Program-made: the position numbers and the translations under genes | From: Prevotella sp. UBA3837 | GTDB lineage: Bacteria; Bacteroidota; Bacteroidia; Bacteroidales; Bacteroidaceae | Length of the DNA stretch: 22,189 nucleotides | Assembly (NCBI GenBank): GCA_002392835.1 | Contig: DGHX01000172.1 | Span: 30,332 to 52,520 of the forward strand | Reading direction: 5' to 3' | The notes under the pieces: generated by a model | Seen by the model: only the letters and a program-made list of their open reading frames with translations | Database searches by the model: none | Told to the model about the DNA's origin: nothing | Part shown: piece after piece, positions 7,464-14,071 of the stretch | How the letters are laid out: each line of letters opens with the position of its first letter | Numbering within the stretch: position 1 is the first letter of the stretch

Positions 7464-8057
7464 ATGAGAGAAATTGCAATCAACGGTCAGAAGCGCGAGA
7501 CCACTGGCAAGAAGGCCACGAAACTGATGCGCAAGGAGGGTCTGGTGCCCTGCAACCTGTATGGCGAAGCCAAGGACGAGAACGGCCTGCCCAAGGCCCT
7601 GTCGTTTGCCGCTCCTTTCACTGAGCTGCGCAAGGCTGTCTACACCCCCCACGTCTACATCGTTTGCCTGAACATCGACGGCGAGGAGCACAAGGCCATC
7701 ATCAAGGAGCTGCAGTTCCACCCCACGTCGGAGGCTCTGCTGCACGCTGACTTCTACGAGGTGACCGACCAGAAGGACATCACCGTGGGCATACCCGTGA
7801 AGCTGAACGGCCTGGCACAGGGCGTGCGCGAGGGTGGTAAGCTGAACCTCTCCATCCGCAAGATTGACGTCACCGCTCCCTACAAGAACATTCCCGAGAT
7901 CCTGGAAATCGACGTCACCAACCTGGGCCTGGGCAAGGCCATCAAGGTGGGCGAGCTGAACTTCGAGGGCCTGAAGCTGGCTACTCCCGCTCAGGTCGTG
8001 GTATGCTCGGTGAAGGAGACCCGCGCTTCGAAGGCTGCCGCCGCTGCTGCTGAATAA
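7464..8057 (+). CDS. rplY: 50S ribosomal protein L25 / general stress protein Ctc
   Basis: This 197-residue protein binds 5S rRNA in the large ribosomal subunit. The N-terminal L25 domain spans about residues 1-90 (GQKRETTGKKATKLMRKEGLVPCNLYG) and is followed by the C-terminal beta domain of the TL5/Ctc type (residues ~95-185). The two-domain length matches the Ctc form rather than the 94-residue E. coli L25. The C-terminus is an Ala-rich tail (ASKAAAAAAE). It is two bases upstream of pth, and the same rplY-pth-S4 order is common in Bacteroidetes, linking ribosome function with peptidyl-tRNA recycling. Confidence 0.95.
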   Translation: MREIAINGQKRETTGKKATKLMRKEGLVPCNLYGEAKDENGLPKALSFAAPFTELRKAVYTPHVYIVCLNIDGEEHKAIIKELQFHPTSEALLHADFYEVTDQKDITVGIPVKLNGLAQGVREGGKLNLSIRKIDVTAPYKNIPEILEIDVTNLGLGKAIKVGELNFEGLKLATPAQVVVCSVKETRASKAAAAAAE

Positions 8058-8059
8058 TT

Positions 8060-8662
8060 ATGGACAAATACTTGATAGTGGGGCTGGGCAACCCAGGTGA
8101 TGAGTATGCCCAGACCCGCCACAATACAGGATTCATGGTGTTGGATGCTTTTGCGAAAGCATCCAATGCTGTTTTCAGCGACCGCCGCTACGGCTTCGTC
8201 GCCGAGACATCGCTGCGCGGCCGGAAGCTCTTCCTGCTGAAGCCCACCACGTTCATGAACCTCAGCGGCAACGCCGTGCGCTACTGGCTGAACAAGGAGA
8301 ACATCGACCAGCAGCGGCTGCTCGTCATCAGCGACGACGTGGCACTGCCACTGGGCACCTTCCGCCTGAAGGCCAACGGCTCGAATGGTGGGCACAACGG
8401 GCTGGGACACATACAGCAGCTCATAGGACAGCAGTACGCGCGTCTGCGCATGGGCATCGGTAACGACTACCCCATGGGCGGGCAGATAGACTGGGTGCTG
8501 GGCCGCTACAGCCAGGAGGAGCAGCAACAGCTGCAGCCTGCCATTGACACGGCGGTGAAAATCGTCGAGAGCTTCGTGCTGGCCGGCATCGACATCACCA
8601 TGAACCAATTTAACAAGCTGGGCAAGCGCCCCGCAGCAACACAGAACGCCCCCACCCCATGA
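8060..8662 (+). CDS. pth: Peptidyl-tRNA hydrolase
   Basis: Pth cleaves the ester bond of peptidyl-tRNAs released from stalled ribosomes. The 200-residue protein shows the family motifs in order: VGLGNPGDEYAQTRHNTGF with Asn11 and the catalytic His21, then KPTTFMNLSGNAV with the substrate-binding Asn. SDDVALPLG follows with the conserved Asp, and then GSNGGHNGLGHI with the last active-site Asn. The C-terminus (RPAATQNAPTP) is unconserved. It starts 2 bp after rplY and its stop overlaps the next start (ATGA, 8659-8662), so the three genes form one translationally coupled unit. Confidence 0.96.
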   Translation: MDKYLIVGLGNPGDEYAQTRHNTGFMVLDAFAKASNAVFSDRRYGFVAETSLRGRKLFLLKPTTFMNLSGNAVRYWLNKENIDQQRLLVISDDVALPLGTFRLKANGSNGGHNGLGHIQQLIGQQYARLRMGIGNDYPMGGQIDWVLGRYSQEEQQQLQPAIDTAVKIVESFVLAGIDITMNQFNKLGKRPAATQNAPTP

Positions 8663-9063
8663 ACACCGAAGCGAGAATAGACAAATGGCTGTGGGCGGCA
8701 CGCATCTTCAAGACGCGCAGCATTGCCGCCGACGCCTGCAAGAACGGGCGCGTCAGCGTGAACGGCGTCAGCGTGAAGCCATCGCGCACGGTGAAGGCCG
8801 ATGACGTGGTGAGCGTGCGCAAGCCGCCCATCACCTACAGCTTCCGCCTGCTGAAGCCCATTGAGCAGCGCGTGGGTGCCAAACTGCTGCCCGAGATATA
8901 CGAGAACGTGACGCCGCAGGACCAGTACGACCTGCTGGAGATGACCCGCATCAGCGGATTCGTAGACCGCGCACGCGGCACCGGACGCCCCACAAAGAAG
9001 GACCGCCGACAGCTGGACGCCTTCGTAGGACCGTCGCTCGAGGGCTTCGACTGGGAAAACTGA
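8659..9063 (+). CDS. S4-domain RNA-binding protein (HslR/RqcP type)
   Basis: This 134-residue protein has an N-terminal S4 RNA-binding domain at about residues 4-65. It shows the typical RIDKWLWAARIFKTRS opening and the FxxGRVxVNGxxVKPSRxVKxxD pattern (here KNGRVSVNGVSVKPSRTVKADD). The family includes Hsp15 (HslR), which binds 50S subunits carrying blocked nascent chains, and RqcP of ribosome quality control. Its overlap with pth supports a role in rescuing stalled ribosomes. The C-terminal part is basic (RGTGRPTKKDRRQLDAF). Which subfamily applies is not decidable from sequence alone. Confidence 0.88.
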   Translation: MNTEARIDKWLWAARIFKTRSIAADACKNGRVSVNGVSVKPSRTVKADDVVSVRKPPITYSFRLLKPIEQRVGAKLLPEIYENVTPQDQYDLLEMTRISGFVDRARGTGRPTKKDRRQLDAFVGPSLEGFDWEN

Positions 9064-9124
9064 AGGTTGTCATAAAAGGGTAGGAAAATTCAGTTAAGTA
9101 TTCAGAAACAAGCATTAGGAAAAT

Positions 9125-10243
9125 ATGAAACACATTATTCGTCAGTTTTCACTGGGTGCAGCGCTGCTGGCGCTGACCACATCGTGCCTGAACAATGACG
9201 ATCCCTACAATGCAGGCTTCGTCTTCGGCCGCCCCCTACAGCCCGTCACCGCCATCTTCGCCAACACGGTGGAGGACTCCATACAGTTCATGAGCTACGG
9301 GCCATGGTACCTGGTGCGCGAAGCCAGCTGGTGCACCACCACCGCCACGCAGGGACAGGGCGGCACGGTATACAGCTACCCACTGAGCTTCGAGCAGAAC
9401 GCCACGGGCGACAGCCGTCACGCACGCCTGACCTTCTACGACTCCGACCACCCCGACGACGCCCACGCCACCATCTTCTACTGGCAGCATGCCACCCGCG
9501 GCGACGGCTCGCTGGGCCTGGCTGCCGACGTGCGTGCCATCAGCGGCAGCGACGGCTCGCGCTTTGAGTTCGCCTACGACGCGCTGCACCGCCCCACACA
9601 GCTGCGCATCACCCTGGGCGAGACACAGCTGCGCAACCTGACCATCAGCTACAACGAAGCTGACAGCACCATCGCCGTCAGCGACAACGGACAGCAGCTG
9701 AGCAGCAAGTACGGACGCGACTGGCAACCCGAAAAGCTCGTGGGACTCACCGACACCGTGGGCTATGCCTCGCAGTACTACCAGAACGGCATGCCAGTAT
9801 CGGCCAGCTTCGCCTTCAACCTGGAGCACCGCCATGCCAATGGCCAGAACCGCTACTACGCCTACCTCATGGGAGGCCAGAACCTCAGCCCCGACAGCCT
9901 GCACTGTGCTGACAGCTTGCGCATTGCCGACATGCAGGGACAGAGCACCCTGGTGACGAAGATGAAGATGGAGTACTCGAAGATGGACAACCGCTACCAG
10001 TCCATCGACGTGAACCAGCTCATTACCGGTGCCGAGCAGTGCGATCCCTACCAGCTGCTCTCGCTGTTCCGCTATACGCGCAGCACCAGCATCGTCAGCC
10101 TGCTGACCATCGGCGACGGCAGCCGCTACACCGCAGAAGCAACGCTGAACGGCAACCAGAGCGTGAAGCAGCTGCAAGTGAACCGCTACGAAGCCCACGC
10201 CACAGAGCCAACGAGCAACGTCACCTACTCCTTTGAATACTGA
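9125..10243 (+). CDS. Lipoprotein with BACON-like and DUF4595-like parts
   Basis: This 372-residue protein starts with a lipoprotein signal (MKHIIRQFSLGAALLALTTSC, lipobox LTTSC, lipidated Cys21). Residues of about 45-140 contain an SIQFMSYGPWYL...W pattern and an HATIFYWQ end that recall BACON-type beta-sandwich domains. From about 145 on, the FEFAYDALHRPTQLRITLG and LTISYNEADSTIAV phrases resemble YD-repeat-like strands of DUF4595 lipoproteins of Bacteroidetes. Family assignment is tentative, and the function is unknown beyond a likely surface or periplasmic location. A purine-rich TTAGGAAAAT precedes the ATG. It lies 61 bp after the S4 gene and 3 bp before queF, so it may be co-transcribed with both. 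Confidence 0.7.
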   Translation: MKHIIRQFSLGAALLALTTSCLNNDDPYNAGFVFGRPLQPVTAIFANTVEDSIQFMSYGPWYLVREASWCTTTATQGQGGTVYSYPLSFEQNATGDSRHARLTFYDSDHPDDAHATIFYWQHATRGDGSLGLAADVRAISGSDGSRFEFAYDALHRPTQLRITLGETQLRNLTISYNEADSTIAVSDNGQQLSSKYGRDWQPEKLVGLTDTVGYASQYYQNGMPVSASFAFNLEHRHANGQNRYYAYLMGGQNLSPDSLHCADSLRIADMQGQSTLVTKMKMEYSKMDNRYQSIDVNQLITGAEQCDPYQLLSLFRYTRSTSIVSLLTIGDGSRYTAEATLNGNQSVKQLQVNRYEAHATEPTSNVTYSFEY

Positions 10244-10246
10244 GCC

Positions 10247-10708
10247 ATGCCAAGAAATAACGAACATCTGAAGCTGCTGGGCAACGAGACCAACTATGCC
10301 AGCAACTATGACCCCTCGCTGTTGGAGACCTTCGAGAACCAGCACCCCGACAACGACTACTGGGTGCAGTTCAACTGCCCCGAGTTCACCACGCTCTGCC
10401 CCATCACCGGGCAGCCCGACTTTGCCGAGCTGAAGATTCTCTACATGCCCGACAAGCGCATGGTGGAGTCGAAGAGCCTGAAGCTCTACCTCTTCTCCTT
10501 CCGCAACCACGGCGACTTCCACGAGGACTGCGTGAACGTCATCATGAAAGACCTCATCCGCCTGATGGACCCGAAGTTTATTGAGGTGTTGGGACTGTTC
10601 CTGCCCCGTGGCGGCATCAGCATCTACCCCTACGCCAACTACGGGCGGCCGGGCACGAAGTACGAGCAGATGGCTCAGCAGCGATTGCTGCAGCACCAGA
10701 TTGTGTAA
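10247..10708 (+). CDS. queF: NADPH-dependent 7-cyano-7-deazaguanine (preQ0) reductase
   Basis: QueF reduces the nitrile of preQ0 to the aminomethyl group of preQ1 in queuosine synthesis. The 153-residue protein is the short unimodular type. It has the catalytic Cys51 in FTTLCPITGQPDFAE with Asp58 beside it, and the QueF signature ESKSLKLY at 74-81. The active-site Glu93 lies in FHEDCVN. No other queuosine genes (queC, queD, queE) are nearby, so the pathway is completed elsewhere. It begins 3 bp after the lipoprotein stop and ends just before a strong hairpin at 10729-10764. Confidence 0.95.
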   Translation: MPRNNEHLKLLGNETNYASNYDPSLLETFENQHPDNDYWVQFNCPEFTTLCPITGQPDFAELKILYMPDKRMVESKSLKLYLFSFRNHGDFHEDCVNVIMKDLIRLMDPKFIEVLGLFLPRGGISIYPYANYGRPGTKYEQMAQQRLLQHQIV

Positions 10709-10728
10709 CGCCACATCTATTATCATAC

Positions 10729-10764
10729 AGCAGCGACTGCCGTAACAGTACGGCAGTCGCTGCT
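10729..10764. terminator. Perfect 16-bp hairpin between convergent queF and the response-regulator gene
   Basis: AGCAGCGACTGCCGTA (10729-10744) and TACGGCAGTCGCTGCT (10749-10764) pair perfectly around a 4-nt loop. ATGTTTTAG follows on the plus strand. It lies 20 bp after the queF stop and 40 bp from the stop of the minus-strand regulator, so it may serve both. Confidence 0.75.
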
Positions 10765-10803
10765 ATGTTTTAGCCCCATTGTCTCGGCTGTGGCGCAGGC
10801 CGT

Positions 10804-11565
10804 TCAGCGCGCCAGCATGCGGTCGCTGAGATAGCCGTTGAAAGCCTCGCGATAGTTGTCGCCGATGGGCAGGTATTCCTCGGGGCCCATGATGATGCGG
10901 TTCTTGTTCACCTCCTGCACCTTCTGTAGGTTGACGATGTATGAACGGTGTATGCGCATGAACGTCGGGGGCAGGAACTCCTCCATCTTCTTCATCGACA
11001 GGTAGGCAATGACGGGCCGCGGCTGGCTGTCGAGGTAGAGCTTCAGGTATTCGCTCATAGCCTCTACATAGCGTATGTCGGCCGTGCTGATGCGCAGGGT
11101 GCGGCTGTCGGTCTTCACAAAGAAAGTGTCGTCGTGCTGCACGCCGGCGACAGGCTGCGGCGACTCGGCGGTGGCGGCCGGCAGGTCGTCGCCGTGCACC
11201 GCGCTGCGCTCCTTCCACCGCTCCTGCACCTTCAAGGCGGCGCGCTGGAAGTCCTGCAGACCGAATGGTTTCAGCAGGTAGTCGACGGCATTGACACGGT
11301 AGCTCTCAACGGCGTAGTCGGCATAGGCGGTGGTGAAGACGATGAGCGGGGGCGCCACCAACTGGCGCACGAAGTCCATGCCGCTGAGGTCGGGCATGTT
11401 GATGTCGCAGAAGATGGCGTCGATGACGTCGTGCTCCATGACCTGTTGCGCCTCCAGGGCACTCATGCACTCGCCGCAGAGTTCGAAGAAGGGAATCTTC
11501 CTGATGTAGGCGGCCAGCTGCTGTAGCGCCAGTGGCTCGTCGTCGATGGCTAATACTCGTATCAT
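10804..11565 (-). CDS. LytTR-family response regulator
   Basis: This 253-residue transcription regulator has an N-terminal receiver domain (residues ~1-115) with the acidic pocket Asp8-Asp9 and phosphoacceptor Asp54 (CDINMPDLSG). Switch Thr79 and Lys99 (DYLLKPF) complete the site. A LytTR DNA-binding domain occupies about 145-250 (TDSRTLRISTADIRYVEAMSEYLKLYL, FMRIHRSYIVNLQKV). It is phosphorylated by a LytS-type kinase, which is encoded 47 bp upstream in the same direction, so the two form a two-component pair. The genes further upstream in the same orientation are plausible targets, but no binding sites were recognised. Confidence 0.93.
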   Translation of the reverse strand: MIRVLAIDDEPLALQQLAAYIRKIPFFELCGECMSALEAQQVMEHDVIDAIFCDINMPDLSGMDFVRQLVAPPLIVFTTAYADYAVESYRVNAVDYLLKPFGLQDFQRAALKVQERWKERSAVHGDDLPAATAESPQPVAGVQHDDTFFVKTDSRTLRISTADIRYVEAMSEYLKLYLDSQPRPVIAYLSMKKMEEFLPPTFMRIHRSYIVNLQKVQEVNKNRIIMGPEEYLPIGDNYREAFNGYLSDRMLAR

Positions 11566-11612
11566 GATGCTGCTGTGTAATAATATGGTGAGTAATGGCG
11601 GTTACCCGGCAT

Positions 11613-12842
11613 TCATGATAACGGGATTTCCAGCAAAATATTATATTCTGAGGGCTGATCATTGATGTCGAGCCGGTAGCGCTGGCCGTAGATGAGGTCC
11701 AGGCGCTGGCGTGCATTCTTCAGTCCTACGCCCCCGTGCTGGTCGTCGGCCTGCGGAATCTTGCTGTTGCGGCAGCTGAAGCGCAGGCTCCCGTCGCTGA
11801 CGGTGGCGCTGATGTCAATGAACGATTCCTGGCGGTAGCTGACGCCGTGCTTGAAGGCATTCTCTACGAAGGTGATGAGCAGCAGCGGCGGCACCTGGGC
11901 GTCGGGCACCTGGGCGGGCAGGCTGACGCTGACGCTGACGCGGTCGGTCAGCCGCATGCGCATCAGCCGTATGTAGTCCTCAACGAAGGCCAGCTCGCGG
12001 CTCAGGGCCACGGTGGTCTTGGCCCCGTCGTAGAGCACGAAGCGCATAATCTTCGACAGTTCGATGATGCTCTCCTTGGCGCGCTCACCGTCGATGTCGA
12101 CCAGGGCGTGGATGTTGTTCAGCGTGTTCATCAGGAAGTGGGGGTTCACCTGGTAGCGCAGGTACTGCAGCTGCTGCTCCAGACTCTGCTTCTCCAGGCT
12201 TTCCATGCGCCTGCGGTCGCGCTGCTGGCGGAAGTAGAGCTTCACGCCGACGTTCATGCCGAGCATGAGTATGAGCACGATGACGGCCACCACGTCGTGC
12301 TGCGCGAAGATGAAGGGAGGCCGATCGCCGTCGGGGCGGAACTCAGCCTCGCCGCCCCCGCCCGGATGGGGCATCCTGTCTGGTCGGGGCCCCATGCCGT
12401 CAGGCTGATGCAGGTCGCCAGGCCGATGCATGCTGTCGGGCCGGAATGCCGCGTCGGGCCCGTCGCCGCGCGGAGGCATGCCGTGGTGCTCGTGCATATC
12501 CATGGCGGGATTATCGTGATGTGCCAAGTCAGGATGCTGCGAGCACTGCACCACGGTGAAGGCTGCCAGCAGCATTGCCGTCGTTGAGAAATAGAGCCAG
12601 CGCCGCTGCCGCTCCACCAGCAGCGGCGCCAGCAGGAAGTTATGAACGAGGAACACTGCGAAGAATATGGCATAGTGCCGCCACACGTGCAGCACGTCGG
12701 CCCACTCCAGCTGCTGGTTGCCGTTATGGTCGGTGCTGACATAGTGCGCCACGACGGGCGCCATGAACAGCAGGCCCCACAGCAGTGCGTAGACCCACAG
12801 CTCCTGTCGGTTGTCCTTGAGGAAAGCCACTATCCTTGCCAT
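11613..12842 (-). CDS. LytS-type sensor histidine kinase with His/Met/Asp-rich extracytoplasmic loop
   Basis: This 409-residue inner-membrane kinase has four membrane segments at about 15-35, 55-76, 83-100 and 184-204. A coiled linker follows, then the His_kinase domain with phosphoacceptor His235 (QVNPHFLMNTLNNIHAL). The HATPase_c domain shows an N-box (ITFVENAFKHGVSY) and a G-box (GVGLKNARQRLDLIYG). The stretch between segments 3 and 4 (residues 101-183, about 12542-12294) is predicted to face the periplasm. It carries ten His, six Met and many Asp/Pro/Gly, for example HDNPAMDMHEHHGMPPRGDG. This composition suggests metal-ion binding, which is inference. It lies 21 bp after the carbohydrate-binding protein gene and 47 bp before its regulator, so the three are probably one transcript. 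Confidence 0.92.
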   Translation of the reverse strand: MARIVAFLKDNRQELWVYALLWGLLFMAPVVAHYVSTDHNGNQQLEWADVLHVWRHYAIFFAVFLVHNFLLAPLLVERQRRWLYFSTTAMLLAAFTVVQCSQHPDLAHHDNPAMDMHEHHGMPPRGDGPDAAFRPDSMHRPGDLHQPDGMGPRPDRMPHPGGGGEAEFRPDGDRPPFIFAQHDVVAVIVLILMLGMNVGVKLYFRQQRDRRRMESLEKQSLEQQLQYLRYQVNPHFLMNTLNNIHALVDIDGERAKESIIELSKIMRFVLYDGAKTTVALSRELAFVEDYIRLMRMRLTDRVSVSVSLPAQVPDAQVPPLLLITFVENAFKHGVSYRQESFIDISATVSDGSLRFSCRNSKIPQADDQHGGVGLKNARQRLDLIYGQRYRLDINDQPSEYNILLEIPLS

Positions 12843-12863
12843 CTCGTCCTGTGCTGCGTTGGC

Positions 12864-13853
12864 TTACTTCACTATCGTCTTGTACGTGCGGCTGCCCTGT
12901 CTGACGATGTACACTGCCCCGCTTTGCGGCATGCTAACGGCTGTGCCGCTGAGTGTGTAGTATTGGGGCTGTGCGCTGCCTACGGTCATCTCGCTGATGT
13001 CGGCGTTGATAACGGTGTCGCTGGTATCGAAGTTCCTTGTGCCGCCGTTGTAGGTGATGGTTCCGTCGGCCTTGATGGCCTTGCCACTATAGCCGCTGAT
13101 GGTGAGCGTGCCTCCGGTCATGTAGAAATTGCCCGTGTTCTCGTCCTCGTGGTCGGCGGTGATGCCGGTGACGGGTTCGTTGGCCCATTCCACCTGCACG
13201 CCGTCCTCTTGTACGCCGCTGATCTTCACCGTTCCGCTCTCCATGAGAAAGTACTCCTTACAGTGTATGCCGTCCTTCACGGCACCGGTGATGTTGATGG
13301 TCAGGTTCTTCACTTCTATATACTCCTTGCTGTATATGGCGTGCTTCGAGTTGCCCACTACGTTGAGTGTGCCCTTGCCCTTGAACTTGGTGTGTCCCTT
13401 GCAGTGGTAGCAGCCGTTGTAGTCGGCGTTGGCGCCGTCTTTCAGCGTGTTGGTGGTTCCGCTCTTTGCGCTCACCTCTACGCGCTTGCCGTTCTGAATG
13501 TTGATGGCCGGTCCGCTGGGGTTGGTCAGCGTGATGCCATTCAGGTTGACGGTGCACTTGAAGGAGCCTTCCAGGTAGAACTCGCCGTCGGCAGAGGTGC
13601 CTGAAAGCACGTAGATGATTTCGCCGTCGCTGTTGCTCGTCGTGGGGTTGACGCCTGCGAAGCTCTCGGCCTGCACAATCTTCACGTGCGACGATGTGCC
13701 GCTCTGAACGGTGACGTAGCTGCTGATGTTCGATGCCACGGTGACGGTGGCCGTCTGTCCGTTGTACACTATCTCCACCGTGTTGTTGCTCACGGCCAGG
13801 GCCGTCAGCCCGGCAGTCATCAGTGCAAAAAGCGTGAGTAGATGTTTCTTCAT
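12864..13853 (-). CDS. Secreted carbohydrate-binding protein, Cthe_2159 (DUF4353) type
   Basis: This 329-residue exported protein has a signal peptide at 1-20 (MKKHLLTLFALMTAGLTALA). The main part is a beta-helix of Cthe_2159 character, recognisable by short GLxxN/GIHCK turns: NGITLTNPSGPAINIQNG, HAIYSKEYIEVKNLTI, DGIHCKEYFLMESGTVKI. Proteins of this family were described as polysaccharide-binding beta-helices. The C-terminus (YYTLSGTAVSMPQSGAVYIVRQGSRTYKTIVK in outline, about 297-329) resembles the sorting-type tails of Bacteroidetes secreted proteins, with an LSG...G-VYIVR...K pattern. It precedes the kinase by 21 bp. No clear -7 element is visible upstream, where a 7-bp-unit inverted repeat lies at 13907-14050. 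Confidence 0.82.
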   Translation of the reverse strand: MKKHLLTLFALMTAGLTALAVSNNTVEIVYNGQTATVTVASNISSYVTVQSGTSSHVKIVQAESFAGVNPTTSNSDGEIIYVLSGTSADGEFYLEGSFKCTVNLNGITLTNPSGPAINIQNGKRVEVSAKSGTTNTLKDGANADYNGCYHCKGHTKFKGKGTLNVVGNSKHAIYSKEYIEVKNLTINITGAVKDGIHCKEYFLMESGTVKISGVQEDGVQVEWANEPVTGITADHEDENTGNFYMTGGTLTISGYSGKAIKADGTITYNGGTRNFDTSDTVINADISEMTVGSAQPQYYTLSGTAVSMPQSGAVYIVRQGSRTYKTIVK

Positions 13854-13906
13854 GCTGTTTGTGTTGTTTTTGTTATGGTTTTAGGAAAAGACTATTCGCT
13901 GTTTTA

Positions 13907-14050
13907 AATGAGTAATGAGTAATGATGATTATCTTGCACGCCCAGCTGATAGGTGCCGGCACGGGCCATACGCCTGCTGCGGCAGAAGGAATGTTGTTGG
14001 AAGATGCGAGACTAATCATAATTACTCATTACTCATTACTCATTACTAAT
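13907..14050. repeat. Inverted repeat built from 7-bp TAATGAG units
   Basis: The left arm (about 13907-13932) reads AATGAGTAATGAGTAATGAT and continues GATTAT. The right arm (about 14013-14050) is its complement with an extra unit (ATTACTCATTACTCATTAC). The inner flanks also pair imperfectly (CTTGC against GCGAGAC). About 75-80 bp of GC-rich noncoding sequence lies between the arms. It fills the 218-bp gap between the two carbohydrate-binding protein genes. The design, tandem short units forming both arms, is the same as at 3642-3802 although the unit differs. Confidence 0.72.
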
Positions 14051-14071
14051 TAAAGAGCTCATTTTTCATTT

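Noticed and set aside
9236..10726. 496-residue minus-strand frame opposite the lipoprotein and queF
   Set aside because: Composition is that of an antisense shadow (Val/Ala/His-rich), and both plus-strand genes are supported by motifs.
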